Part shown: one piece after another, positions 43,985-55,177 of the stretch
Layout of the letters: every line of letters begins with the position of its first letter
Position numbering within the stretch: the stretch's first letter is position 1
NCBI GenBank assembly: GCA_009760855.2
Contig: WPIO01000001.1
Span: 20,080,001 to 20,144,000, forward strand
Origin: Cristatella mucedo
Lineage: Eukaryota; Bryozoa; Phylactolaemata; Cristatellidae
Length of the DNA stretch: 64,000 bases
Direction of reading: 5' to 3'
Notes under the pieces: model-generated
The model's database searches: none
Told to the model about the DNA's origin: nothing
The model's input: the letters and a program-made list of their open reading frames with translations, nothing else
Position numbers and translations under genes: made by a program

Positions 43985-45356
43985 TAGGTTCATCCAGCAC
44001 TGGCAGCATTCATCCGAGGAAACGCTGAAGTACGGGGTACCCCACAGCTTTGTGCTTCGTCCGCTTTTTGTCACAAAGTACGTCCTCCCTTCTGCCATTG
44101 CACTCGCCAACCATGATGTAGGCGTTTATTTCTATGCCGAAGACAAACAGCTGAACCTTCGCTTTGAACACTCCCAACCTTCAAGCTAAGCTCTCTGTTA
44201 AGCTCTCTGTCTCTCTAAAAACCTTTGCTGCATGTATTGTTGACATCCGCATGTGGGTGAGGGAAAACTTACGCTAAATGACAATAAAACCAACTTAGCT
44301 GTCACGAGCAAACCTGTCGTGGCTCAGAAATTGGAACGTTTAACGCTCAAATTGGCTCTGCCCGCTAGACAAATGAGTTATATATATATTAATGTGTGTG
44401 AAATCTGGGCGTCCTGTTCCAAGGTGACCTTTAATTAGACGACCACATCAGCTCCACAGTCGCGTTTGCCTACTTTCAGCTACTTAAAAAATATAACTTA
44501 TGTGAATAGCACTCTAAAGGAATTTGATCTCTATTCAAGCGCTTCACAAATGCCACGGGGCTCGAGCCCACGACCTCGGCCAGACCTTGGTCGGATGAGC
44601 ACCTTAACCACTGGGCCAAACCACCTTAACATTCCAAAATGTGGGCCTGCTTAGACAGAGATAAAAAGCATTCCAAAATGTGGGCTAGCTTAGACAGGTA
44701 TACTACATCTAAGTTGGTTCATGCATTCATGGCATCCAGTCTCGATTTATGTAACTCCCAGCTCGCTGGTCTACCGGCCTATGTAATCAGGCTCATACAC
44801 TTGGTCCAAAAGTATGCAGCTACGCTTATCTGTCGTGAGAGTCGCAGTTACCTCACTTCACCACTTGTCACCGACCTGCACTGGCTCCCAACCAGGCAGC
44901 TTATCGGTTGCAAGGTTTTGTCGGTCACTGTTAGGATCCGTCATTTTCTGACTCCAGCCTACTTATCAGAACTACTCCCCAGCCAGGCTTGTCCTCTAAC
45001 CACCTGCTTTTCTGACTAAAATTGCTTAGCTATGCCTCAAACCAACCTCGAATCCTTTGGTGAACGAGCCTATAGTTCCCATCTCAAACCCTGGACCCCA
45101 ACTCCCGACTGACTATACGACGTCCCCTGACTTAAAAATTTTTTAAAAGAAGTAAAACAGGCAACAGCTTCTCACAGAATTTGCTTGGTCCTCGTGATTT
45201 GTCTCTGTTTGCCATATTATGCATGTTGATACTGCGAGTGTTACAACTAACCGTAAGGTGCTTCCCCCCACAACATGTGTAAAGTGCTTAGAAAGAGCTC
45301 AAGTTCTCCGGGGCTGCTATACAAATGTATTATTATTTTTAAAATTATTATTGCGT
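43985..45356 (+). mobile_element. LINE family L-A, decayed copy interrupted by a SINE
   Basis: Starts near a decayed YGVP...VLRPLF (44028-44070), with YFYAEDKQLNL at 44129-44160 (ADD changed to AED), then the C-terminal region at 44639-45019 and a 3' hairpin and ATT-rich tail at 45275-45350. Interrupted by SINE S-A (44488-44628) and by a short TA-rich piece resembling an S-A tail at about 44364-44398. A 39-bp tandem duplication follows the SINE (units at 44630 and 44669). Confidence 0.85.
44488..44628 (-). mobile_element. tRNA-derived SINE, family S-A, nested in a LINE
   Basis: Minus strand: GGTTTGGCCCAGTGGTTAAG head, CGTGGGCTCGAGCCCC B-box-like block, GCGCTTGAATAGAGATCAAA body. It interrupts the L-A copy at 43985-45356 and is therefore younger than it. 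Confidence 0.85.
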
Positions 45357-45999
45357 TTCAGCTATTCTATCCTTGAGGGACTAAAGTGAAACAAAGGTGT
45401 GAGCTTAGGGGCTCAATAGATATGATCAGCCATTCATATAGCTAATAATGCTATTGGTTAATGGTTCAGTAGTGCCAAGTGCCACATTCCTTTTTACCAC
45501 AGGCATGTGTGCACATATAAAGCATAAATATAAAAAATTGTATAAACATACACGGAAAAGAATACAATCTTTTAAATCAAGCAATCATATTTGTGAACCT
45601 GCTATTGAAACTGAAATTCGAGAAATAGCAAACAAATATTTTACGTGCATACTACCACTTGTGCTTCTGGCCCTTGCCTTTGTAACCAGGGGTTTAATTC
45701 ATGTCAACATGCATCAGGGTGCTGTGTGGGCTGTGCTGCTGCCTTTGGCAGCAGCACAGCACTGAGCAGACACCGAAGTGTGATGACGTAGGCTACGGCT
45801 ATCAGCAAACAAGAGCAGTTTAGTTATGACATTTTACATGTAAGCCAATGGACATGCTCATTCATTGATTACTCAATCGACTCCAGCAGCTGCGCAATCT
45901 GTCAGCACTTTCCCAAGTCACTGTCACACGGCTGCACTCGACTCTGACAGTGTCTGAGTGTGATACAATGCTTTCAGTCTTGCCATGATCTGCATGGTG
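45357..45999. other. Stretch downstream of the dehydratase gene
   Basis: The plus-strand frame 45448-45765 (105 codons) has a hydrophobic stretch but no known motif. ATTAAA on the minus strand at 45693-45698 is a possible poly(A) signal for the dehydratase gene, about 300 bp past its stop. Confidence 0.35.
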
Positions 46000-48900
46000 C
46001 TAGGTGTTGCAAGACGATTCTATAATCCTCTGTAGATCCATTGGCAAAACGTTGCGGCCAGTCAGCACGATCACTACCTTCTCGTCGGCATGCAATGGCA
46101 CTTTGTTAGCCAGTACAGCAGCAAAGGCAGCAGCTCCCGACGGCTCGACGACGAAGCCTGTTGAATACAAGACTGCCACAGCGGCTTTGATTTCGTCATC
46201 AGACACGAGCATAATGTCGTCAACATACTGTTTGCATATGGCGTAAGTAGTCTTGCCTAAAAAGGCAGAAGCGATTCTGCACTTCATAGTTATAGAGAAT
46301 GCCCTATAAGCATCGGTAGTAACACTAAATGCTGAACTGGTGTCATAGCAAATTATGGGTATCTTGCAGACTGTGGTGCCCTTATGTAGGCGCAAGCACG
46401 CCTTTGCCTAAACAAGACCTATACTTACTCTTTTCCTTCTGGATTATTGATATTTATCGCTGCCCTGCATAGGATTGCAAGTCTGTAATACTTGCATATC
46501 TGTAATTGCCCTCAGGTTCTCTCCGAGTGTCTTTGCTTATCTCCAGCAACACCTTAGGAAGCCACCGACAGACCAGGAGAACTTAAGCAACTGCTACCCA
46601 GACTTCCGAATGCGATTTCAATCAAAGACACTGGATTGAGCTCAGACCAGTTGAGGTAGCAGACGGTGGTGTCTCATGCTGAGTTGCAGAGGCAGCATAC
46701 CGTACAGGTATGATGAGGTAGTAAGTGCCATTGCTTTTTTCATCGTATGAAAACTGACTGGAATTAGATTTATTTCTCTTGTAGCGCTATACACATATCT
46801 TACTATTATTACTATTACTATCTCAGTGGGAGAATTCAGAGTGTGTGTAGGGATCCGTTGTATGTTCACTTCTTCTCATAGCAGATACTCCATATCTTGC
46901 CGACACAATCACCAAGCACAGTCTTGGCTTTTATTTGTATGCAAATGGCATGCCGCTGCAATGCCCTTTGGCATCAGCCTGCCATCCGGCATCTTAAACT
47001 CTCTCAGCTCACTTGTAGCATGTATTGTTGACATTCACAATTGGACCACAATAAACATTCCAAATAAAATACCGACAGGATAAATTTAATGATAATGGGC
47101 AACCTACTACTCAGAAATTGGAAAGCCGAACCCTCAAAAATCGCCTCGGTCAGCATATATCCTGTAGCATCTGCATGTAATCTGAGTCCTGTTTCAAAGT
47201 GACCATACACTTGATGACTATAACAACTCTACCGGCAAGCTTGTCTACTCCCAGCTAGGCAGCTTCACAGAAAATTCTGGCCTCCTTAGACAGGGTTATC
47301 AAATTCAAGTTGGTTCAAGCATGTGTGACATCCTGTCTCGACTTCTGAAGGTAGCTACAGATCTTCAGGTTTTTCCTCTAAGACACATCGAATTATTGCA
47401 AAACTCGGAAGCTAAGAATGTCTGTCATTAACATAGTAGCTCCCCATTAAGCAGCTTATCGACTTCAAGGTTGTCACTCACTTTAGGTACCTTTATTAGT
47501 TTGCTCCAGCCTACCTATCAGAACTACTTTCCTCCTGATGCTTTGCCTTGTATCACCTGCTCTTCTAACTCAATTGGCTTAGCTAAATCAACCTCAAATC
47601 CTTTGGCGACATGCCATCAGTTTGTATGCTCGTACAGCCTGGACCTCTTGGAACGCTCTTTGTTGCAGCTCCGTGCTCTGAATGCTGTTAACATAGTTTG
47701 GAAATTGGAGGCAGGCCTCCAGCAATGCAGCAATTGCAAGCGCTTATGGTTTTCCGGAGCGCAGGAGACTACAAGCCTACGATGAAGCAGAGGCTGAAAC
47801 GTACCTGCATATGGAGGTGCTAGGCCAGCCGCAATGCTCTTGGCATGTGGAGTTGAAGCAGGATGCCCACGTCTGAAGCTCTCATGCATCTTAGCCGCTG
47901 CAAAAGAGCATGAGCCGCCCCCCATGCGGTACATTGCTGGCTTTTGTGTTAAACCAATGCCGTAAGCGGGCGAGCGCGCCTGAAATTATGCCTTCATCTG
48001 AAAGTATGCCCCATAGGTACAGCCTGGATTGAGCTGCAAAGGGGGCCAGATTGGTGCATTCCCCTCCCCGCAGCAGCCATTCGGAATAAGTTTGAACCGG
48101 CATGTCGGGCATTGAGCTGCCCGAAGCACCGTTTTGTATCGGTCTGACGGGGGAGGGAGGGGGAGAGAACAGGGCAGGGTGGCCCTCTTCTTCCCTACGC
48201 CTATCCTATAGCTGGACACCAGCAGGCCTTGTGGTAAGCCAAAATATGCCGTGCACATACCTCCCTCTGGTTCAACGCCGTATACACGGCAGCTCTTTGG
48301 GCCAAACAGCCTCAGGGCAGCAGCTATCCCAGCCAGTAGTCCACCTCCACCGCAGCAAACGACAACGACATCCGGGTCGGGCAAGTCGTTGAGAATCTCA
48401 ATCCCGGCACTAAACGAGTAAATGGTGGACACTGGAGTCCCTAATCGGCATGATGGCATATATGGGAATCTGCGGCTTAAAACAAAAGACTGTAGCAGTA
48501 GGAAGCAGCAAGCCAGCGATCACCAATTTAAAATATACTAATAATGATATATTTGATAAAGTGCCCTCAGAGAACTCTGTCTCTTTCTAGGGGCTTTACA
48601 ATCGCTGCAAAGGAAGCCCAGTCGAATGGTTAGTGGTAGCATGCTCAATAAACAACAAGAATAACATGGTCAGAGATGCACAGGGGGTCAGCATGCAAGT
48701 GTGGTTAGTGGTAGTATGCAACAGTGTCAGCACGAACAAGCACATACAGGACGAATCACAGGGACCCAGTGAAGGCTGTCATAAGTAGGTGCATTTAAAA
48801 GTGTAGCACTAAAAAGTATGGCACTAAAAAGAAGGCACTTAAATGAAAGAAAAAACTGGCAGGGTTGCTGACTCTTTTCCAAGGATCTGAAAGCAATCTT

Positions 48901-50994
48901 ATTATGAGGTGAGCTTGGAAGAAGCTGACAAACGTTAGCACTACCCCCTCCTACTAACCCCAACTGGCCCTGTAAAACAAGGACAGATGCTCGCACTTAC
49001 AGGTCAGGTCAGCAAAAGTGAAGGACACGTAGAATTGACTGATGTGCCATATGTTCTTACCAGCCATGTTGCATGGCCAGCTCCCCTCAGATGGAGCATG
49101 TGTGCTGCGCTAGAAAATCTAGAGAAGCAGCAGATGAGACATCAAGGATGTGGTCAGCACGATAGCAACGACTTAGACAATGTGGTTAGCACCGAACCAA
49201 TGGCAACGACAATGCTCAGTGATAGGTGGGCTTCAGTGAATTGACTGTCCACAACGGATGGAGGCACTGCCTCCTCATCTCCTTAGCCTGTTTTTCACCA
49301 CCTGCTGATAACATTTCGACCAATGTCTACAACAAGAGTCACATTCCCAGCTCTTTGTGTGGCACCTCTCGACGTGCCAGACTACACTATATACCCCCGT
49401 GAATACATCTAAGCTCAATCTATCGAATGACCACTTAGATCAACCACTTGCAGCATTGGATCCCTTAAACGATAGTGACTGGCATCCTTTCCACTCAGCT
49501 TGTCTCTTGTGTTCTTGCATATGATGATTGAGCATTTGCTCATGCCACACAATTTAGCATTATTAGCAGCACCGCAGTCGTGGCTGCAATACCTACCATA
49601 AGCCATTCAACATCAGCCATTTGTTACCTGCAATACCATTACCCGCCTGTGGGTTCAGTATACAAGTAGATATCAAGCACCAATAGCAGGCCATCAGAGT
49701 GGCATTTCACCACAGCTAACTTATCATTGGCTCCCCACAATAAGTTTCATACTGAACTGCTTGAACACTCCTGAAGTCTGTGGAGCCGTGTAACCTGTCT
49801 GCATTCATCTTATCTAATCAGCCCCAATGGTTGCTCATTCGCAGGAATCCAGTAGTAGGGAAACATTTCTCCACTCCTAGTCCTAGTCCTAGTCCCAGAT
49901 CCCCTAAGCCCCTGCCTATTAGAATTAATTTATTATAATTCTGGTAGGAAATGACATGCAAAGAATTTTTCAGAAAACTAGCATCTATTGAGGAGGCAAC
50001 ATCCGCCATCGATGTCACCTGAAATAGCAGAACTACAGGCTTTCGGCTATGCTTCAGTGCAACATTACAGATTGCAGGTAAAACTGAGGCCCAATTGACA
50101 ACTGAGCTCCAGAACCCTGCTGCGATTGCGAAGCTAGCAGCTTTGCTCTGCTGCCTCCTCTCGATCTGCTCTTTCATTGCGTCAGGATAGAGAATTACTT
50201 TGCCGTTTCGCAGATCGAACTCCGAGCGTACAGCACCGCCCTCGTGTAACGAATGCTTCGGATGAAGCACCCCCAACCCGAGAGGAAAGCCGGCGAAATT
50301 AAAACCGCTTGCACTTGCCTCGCATGGCCAGCTATTAGCTTATGGTCGTCGAAAGGATGCATGAGAATGGCGTCTTGCTCCTTCACGAGCCTGTCCACGA
50401 GCGCCACCGTTTGGTCAGCAGGCGCACGCACCACCGATGCTCCGAGGCCCTGGGACGTTGAGAAGACGAACGAGCTACAGCTCGCCAGCAAACTAGCGGT
50501 CTCTGCTCTGGGAGAGCCAAACTCGGTGCGTCGTTAACAGTAAGAACCTCGATGACTTTCTGCCTATCGTCGGGAGCGAAATCCGGCATGACGACGGTAC
50601 CCGAGAAGCCGTTGATCTTGCACGCGAAAGCGAATGCCCTCCCATAATTGCCGGCCGACATGGTGACTAGCTTTTGCTGCGTCTTCGTTTCGGCGAGGGA
50701 CTTCATCTGGTTGACCACGCCTCTTATTTTGAAAGAGCCTGAAACAACCGACGAGACTGTTGAGCAATCGAAGGCATTATAAGTATCAGTGGGAGCTCCA
50801 ATAACGACTGTCACCGTGATGTAGTGGAGAGCTGTCGGACCTGTCCTCTGGGTGCTCTCCAGCTTGAGATACAAGCGAATGGCAATGTCCAAATCAAAGT
50901 GATGCTGCATGTCAGTCAGCAACGGCGTTTTCACCACCAGGCCACTCTCTGCGACGGCCTTGCACGCTCGCTCTATTTCTTCGGCAGCCAGCAT
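46000..50994 (-). CDS. Threonine/serine dehydratase-like (serine racemase family) PLP enzyme, 6 exons
   Basis: Exons in transcript order: 50994-50841, 50738-50548, 50449-50319, 48409-48261, 47897-47805, 46256-46000 (stop). Phases agree at every junction and give 324 aa, a normal length for the family (serine racemase about 340, TdcB about 330). Fold-type II PLP signatures: K55 in GSFKIRG (Schiff-base lysine), SAGNYGR (79-85), HPFDDHKLIAGH, the phosphate-binding GGGGL (179-183), VYGVEPEG with E205 where the racemase metal site has a Glu, and VLTGRNV (304-309). Likely reaction: PLP-dependent deamination of Thr/Ser. SAGN, as in threonine dehydratases, rather than SSGN, as in mammalian serine racemase, argues against efficient racemisation (inference). 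No ACT domain, so no classic isoleucine feedback site. The third intron appears to have a GC donor. The first Met (50994) follows a possible splice acceptor, so a 5'UTR intron may exist. Introns 3 and 5 contain LINEs. Confidence 0.92.
46805..47625 (+). mobile_element. LINE family L-A, strongly decayed copy
   Basis: ATCTCAGTGGGAGA at the start parallels 20700; LNSLSSLVACIVDIHNW (about 46991-47040) parallels [17 protein letters not shown] of other copies. Later thumb and C-terminal blocks are recognisable only in pieces. It lies in intron 5 of the dehydratase gene, antisense to it. Confidence 0.7.
48535..48832 (-). mobile_element. LINE family L-A 3' end
   Basis: Complement of the tail, hairpin (AAAGTGCCCTCAGAGAAC) and 3'UTR with the GGTTAGTGGTAGCATGC repeats. 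5'-truncated. In dehydratase intron 3, same strand as the gene. Confidence 0.8.
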
Positions 50995-51276
50995 CCTCCG
51001 CGAGACAGCCGCCGACAAGGGACGAGGCTCAGCGTGCACCTGTGGCGGAAACAAAACTACCAGGGTACTGCTTCCGCCACTCGCTATTGTTCACCTTGCC
51101 CTACCGCGCCTAACGAACAGCCTGCCGACCGGTATATTGGTACCTCGAGGTACCATTCCACAGTAAGGTATCGGGTTTATGGATAATAAGGCGTTCCTTA
51201 GTCATCTAGCCCGAATGGGAAGACGCCTCTGAGGCTTGCGTTTGGGTGGGCTTAAATATGAGTGACTGGTACGACT
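50995..51276. other. Upstream flank of the dehydratase-like gene
   Basis: Presumed 5'UTR and promoter of the minus-strand gene. CCGCCACAG on the minus strand at about 51038-51046 could be a 5'UTR acceptor. Confidence 0.35.
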
Positions 51277-51317
51277 TGAGAAGCGATGATTTGCATGCAG
51301 CAAATCATCGCTTCTCA
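51277..51317. promoter_or_regulatory. Perfect 18-bp hairpin with octamer motif
   Basis: The arm TGAGAAGCGATGATTTGC (51277-51294) is the exact reverse complement of 51300-51317, with a 5-nt loop ATGCA. The left arm/loop border contains ATTTGCAT, the POU-factor octamer. It is 283 bp upstream of the dehydratase-like start codon. The inverted repeat is certain; any regulatory role is inference. Confidence 0.75.
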
Positions 51318-51895
51318 GCCAACAGCACCTAGAAATGGGGATTGCCTCCCATCCCTCTGCTCGGCACTGCATCGAGGCGCTGCCTTCCGCCACCAGCCGC
51401 CTCTCTCGCTTCGGCGTGTAACGCCCCGCAAGCAGCGAACCTCTAAAGTGCTCCCCTCACCATCGCCAGGATTCGGCACGGGGGCTCCACCTCGACCTTT
51501 TGTCACCTCGATGAAGGTCGAACCAGGCCTTTCCTTCGGAAATGGCACGGCGAGGCTTCATCCTTACAAAATCATAGGACACTACATATTTGTTTTTTAG
51601 AAGATGTTTAGAGTCGAAGGTGGCATCCGAGTTCGAGACAAGGGCGAAGTTTCTTCCAAATTGGAGAATATCGAGGTTTTAGAGTGACTAAGAAGCTAAC
51701 ACATTTGGGTGCATTTCGTAGTGTAGGCCTTGACCTAACGCTGGTTGCAGGAAAAAGCCGTGTATGAAAACAGACGAAGGCGCCGACCTCGATACCACGG
51801 CACTCTCAGCACGCTTTTCCTTACATCTCTTTAATAAAGCTCCTGAGTGTAATTGTTGCTAGTAAGTAAGATCTCCTCAGACACTTTACTCAATC
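51318..51895. other. Stretch with no recognisable gene
   Basis: Frames 51286-51600 (plus) and 51315-51548 (minus) have no motif. Confidence 0.35.
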
Positions 51896-52112
51896 GATAA
51901 TAATAATAATAATAATAATGCACTTGATAAAGCGCCCTCAGATAACTCAATCTCTTTCTAGGCGCTTTACATTTGCTGCAAAGGGAAATGCAATTGAATG
52001 GTGAGTAATATCATGGTTGATAAACAAACAACACGAATAACATGGTTAGGGGTGACATGCACAGGGTCAGCATGCAAATGTGGTTAGTGGCAGCATGCAC
52101 AGTGTCAATCGA
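51896..52112 (-). mobile_element. LINE family L-A 3' end
   Basis: (AAT)n at 51898-51919, then GCACTTGATAAAGCGCCCTC and the complement of the 3'UTR to about 52110. 5'-truncated with no coding part. Confidence 0.88.
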
Positions 52113-52431
52113 TGTGTTCGATGCCTCTGACTGTAAGGCTTGCAACTATCTGTGGCCAGGTGAAGAGTTTAATTACTATAAATTTATTCAGACACCGTTG
52201 AAATTTATTTAGCAAAATCTGATGTTAGCGTTCCGTTAAGTAAGAAAGCACTGCACTGTAGTGCGAATGTGAATTCACTGCGGAAAATACATAGATTGAC
52301 TTCAAGAAATTGTTGGTCCTACTCCGCTTCGAGGGCTTTTACTAAATTCCGACATTTGAAGAGACTGGAGCTTCACGCCGAATGCAGGCTGCTTGCCAGG
52401 CCGCTTTGGAACTATCTGTCTACGAAGAACT

Positions 52432-52572
52432 ATTTAGCCTACAGATAAGGTACTCACATTTTATGATCCTGGTCATGGGTTCAAATCCTGCATCAGACAG
52501 TATGCAAGTGGGTCGCTAGCCGCTAAGGCTCTTCTGCCGATATTTAAATGATGCTGTTACATCAGCTGACTT
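52432..52572 (+). mobile_element. tRNA-derived SINE, family S-B
   Basis: CATGGGTTCAAATCCTGC (B box) at about 52473-52490, then GCCGCTAAGGCTCTTCTGCC and the ATGATGCTGTTACATCAGC end. The head is partly decayed. Confidence 0.75.
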
Positions 52573-52786
52573 TTACTTTACTTTACCTCATTAGTAACTC
52601 TAAACCCACGATTGACCCTCTGGTATAGCTGCATAATTATATACGTTTCCATTCTGTTTTCGAGACCAGTAGCAGACCAATCGTTTTGCACCTGGCCGTA
52701 GTATGCTTGAAAGCTCTTACCCCCGTGCGCTTCAGGTTCGTCTTCGGCTGCGTTAAGTGGACCTGATGCTCGTTAGCCATTGTAGA

Positions 52787-54420
52787 TAATAATAATAATA
52801 ATAATGCACTTGATAAAGCGCCCTCAGAGAACTTAATCTCTTTCTAAGTTCTCTGAGGGTGCTTTATCAAGTACAATATTATTATTATTATTACATTTGC
52901 TACAAAGGGAAATGCAATTGAATGGTAAGTAAAATCATGCTTGAAAAACAAACAAAATGAATAACATGGTTAGGGGTGACATGCACAGAGTCAGCATGCA
53001 AATGTGGTTAGTGGCAGCATGCACAGTGTCAGCACGCATAAGCACATCAAGGACGAATCACAGGGACCCACTAAATGCTTTCTAAATAGGTGTGTTTTTA
53101 AGTTCCTTTTACATGTGGTCAGGTCAGGGGATGTTCTGACGCAGGTCAGGGGGGAGTACCAGGCTTTGGGAGCATACGAACTAAATGCACGGTCTTCAAA
53201 GGATTTAAGGTTTGTACGTGGTATTTCTAGACTGTTAGATTCCTAAAAGCAGGTGGTACGATGCTTGGCCTGATGGGGGAGTATGTCGGACAGATAGGCT
53301 GGAGCCATAGAATGAAGGGACCTAAAAGTGAGCGACAAAACCTTGAAGTCAATCCGTTGCTTGACTGGTAGTCAGTGCAGGTCGGCGAGAAGTGGAGTAA
53401 TGTGGCAACTGCGACGCTCACGATAGACAAGCCTAGCTGCAGAGTTTTGCACCAGCTGCAATCGCCTGATCGCACATGCTGGTAGGCCAGTAAGCAGTGA
53501 GTTGCAGAAGTCGAGACGAGATGTCACGAATGCATGGACCAACTTAGACGTGGTATCCTTATCTAAACAAGCCCGAATTTTAGCAATGTTATGAAGCTGA
53601 AAATAAGCAGATTCGACTGTGGAGCTGATATGGTCGTCTAACGAGAGGTCGCTTTGGAATATGACACCTAGATTTCGAGCTGATTCGACAGGAGATATGC
53701 TGGCAGAGCCAATTTTGAGAGTCAGCCTTTCCAATCTCTGAATCACACTGGGTTTGCCCATAACTAGTAAGTTAGTTTAGTTTTAGAAAATTTGCTGCCA
53801 TCCAGGTGCAGATGTCATCAATGCATGCAGCAAGTGAGTTGAGAGAGTTTGAGGTGCTCGAAGGCTGGGAGGGATCAAAGCAAAGGTACAACTGGGTGTC
53901 ATCCGCATAGAAGTGAAAGCCTAGATTGTGCTTGGCAATCACATCAGCAAGAGGGAGAGTATAAACCGTGAAAAGAACCGGACCTAGCACGGAGCCCTGA
54001 GGTACTCCATATTTCAGAGGTACTTCAGATGATCTTTGTCCATTCACGTCAATACTCTGGAGTCTCCCACTGAGATAGGACCTGAATCACTGCAGAGCAG
54101 TGCCAGTGATGCCCAGGCGAGATAAGAGGCGCTCTAGAAGAACTTTGTGATCGATGGTGTCAAAAGCTGCCGAAAGATTGAGCAAAACAAGCAGAGACAC
54201 TCTACCCATGTTTGCATTCCTAAGTAGGTCGTTGTATACCCTAAGCAATGCTGACTCTGTGGAGTGATTAGCTCTAAAGCCAGACTGGAACTTACTAGCA
54301 AGGTGTGAGGTTACGATATATGAGTTCAGCTGGTCTGCCACGACCCGCTCGAGTGTCTTTGATAGGAATGGTAGAAGGGAGACTGGGCGGTAGTTGCTAA
54401 AGTTCTCTTAGATTTCTCTT
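52787..54420 (-). mobile_element. LINE family L-A, longest copy
   Basis: Minus strand, 3' to 5': tail and fold-back at 52787-52892, 3'UTR, C-terminal region, thumb at 53372-53761, then RT core at 53772-54341. RT motifs: QSGFRANHSTESALL, LLNLSAAFDTIDH (motif A), [26 protein letters not shown] (motif C) and FLKLN. Typical of CR1/L2-like elements. An in-frame stop splits the RT between 54047 and 54087, and motif A has Asn where the first catalytic Asp is expected. No endonuclease domain remains. Dead copy. Confidence 0.92.
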
Positions 54421-54614
54421 TGTAGTTTTGAAGTTCTCGTAGATGTAATCAATAACTTGAGATCATTAGCGGCATGCCCACTACACAAATAGAAAACTTT
54501 GCACGACTCAGAGCCGATATGGCTTGTTGTTTCTCATTAACATTTGGAGCGAGATCGAAGAATTATGTGTGCTTTTAGGAGGCTTGTGAAACAAATGACT
54601 TAACGAACGTCAGA

Positions 54615-54835
54615 TCGCCTACTCACTGCCTCAACTGCTCACCTGCCTCTGCTATGCTTCCCACTTTCTCTTTGTTTCGGGAGACGAAGTCTGTTGGCTA
54701 CCGAATGCGTATCGAAAGCCGCTTAGGCTGTGAGTGCGCTATACACAACTCTCCTGCGTAACACCCACGTGGTCTTTATGACTTTGTGGAGTTATCGATT
54801 GAGATACATTACATCGTCTAGCGACGACCTGACAG
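54615..54835 (+). mobile_element. LINE family L-B 3' end
   Basis: Near-identical to 190-375, including GAGACGAAGTCTGTTGGCTA and AACTCTCCTGCGTAACACCC. It ends at the 3' terminus next to an inverted copy. Confidence 0.85.
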
Positions 54836-55140
54836 CTTGAATTTCTGCGCACCACCGAGAAAATGAAGGACAAAGAGAAATTGAGAAGCACAGCTGAGTA
54901 AGGATTGCAGTTGTGGTAGCGAGTAGCATGAGTGTAGCAGTTCAGCGCTGCTGGAAAGGATGTGCCACAGTCTGCAGCAGGATTTCTTTGCGTTAGAATT
55001 GTGGAAGTAAGTTCCACAGTCTACGACCTCCAGAGCGTAAGCTTCTGTCACCAACGGCCTTTAGGCGAAAGAAAACAATAGCTAATGTTCTGATGGCACT
55101 TGGAGGGTGAAACTGATGAAGAAGTTCAGCTAGGTTTCTT
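54836..55140 (-). mobile_element. LINE family L-B fragment, tail to tail with the previous one
   Basis: Minus-strand C-terminal region (LKAVGDRSLRSGGRRLWN) and downstream sequence, abutting 54835. More diverged than the plus-strand partner. Confidence 0.75.
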
Positions 55141-55177
55141 CCAGTCGACTCACTCCAAAGTCCGTCGGTCTCATCAT

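Noticed and set aside
45448-45765. 105-codon frame with a hydrophobic segment
   Set aside because: AT-rich, no recognisable domain, no splice or promoter support; probably chance.
49818-50276. 152-codon minus-strand frame next to dehydratase exon 3
   Set aside because: Lies inside intron 3 of the dehydratase gene and matches nothing; the true exon joins to 48409 in a different frame context.
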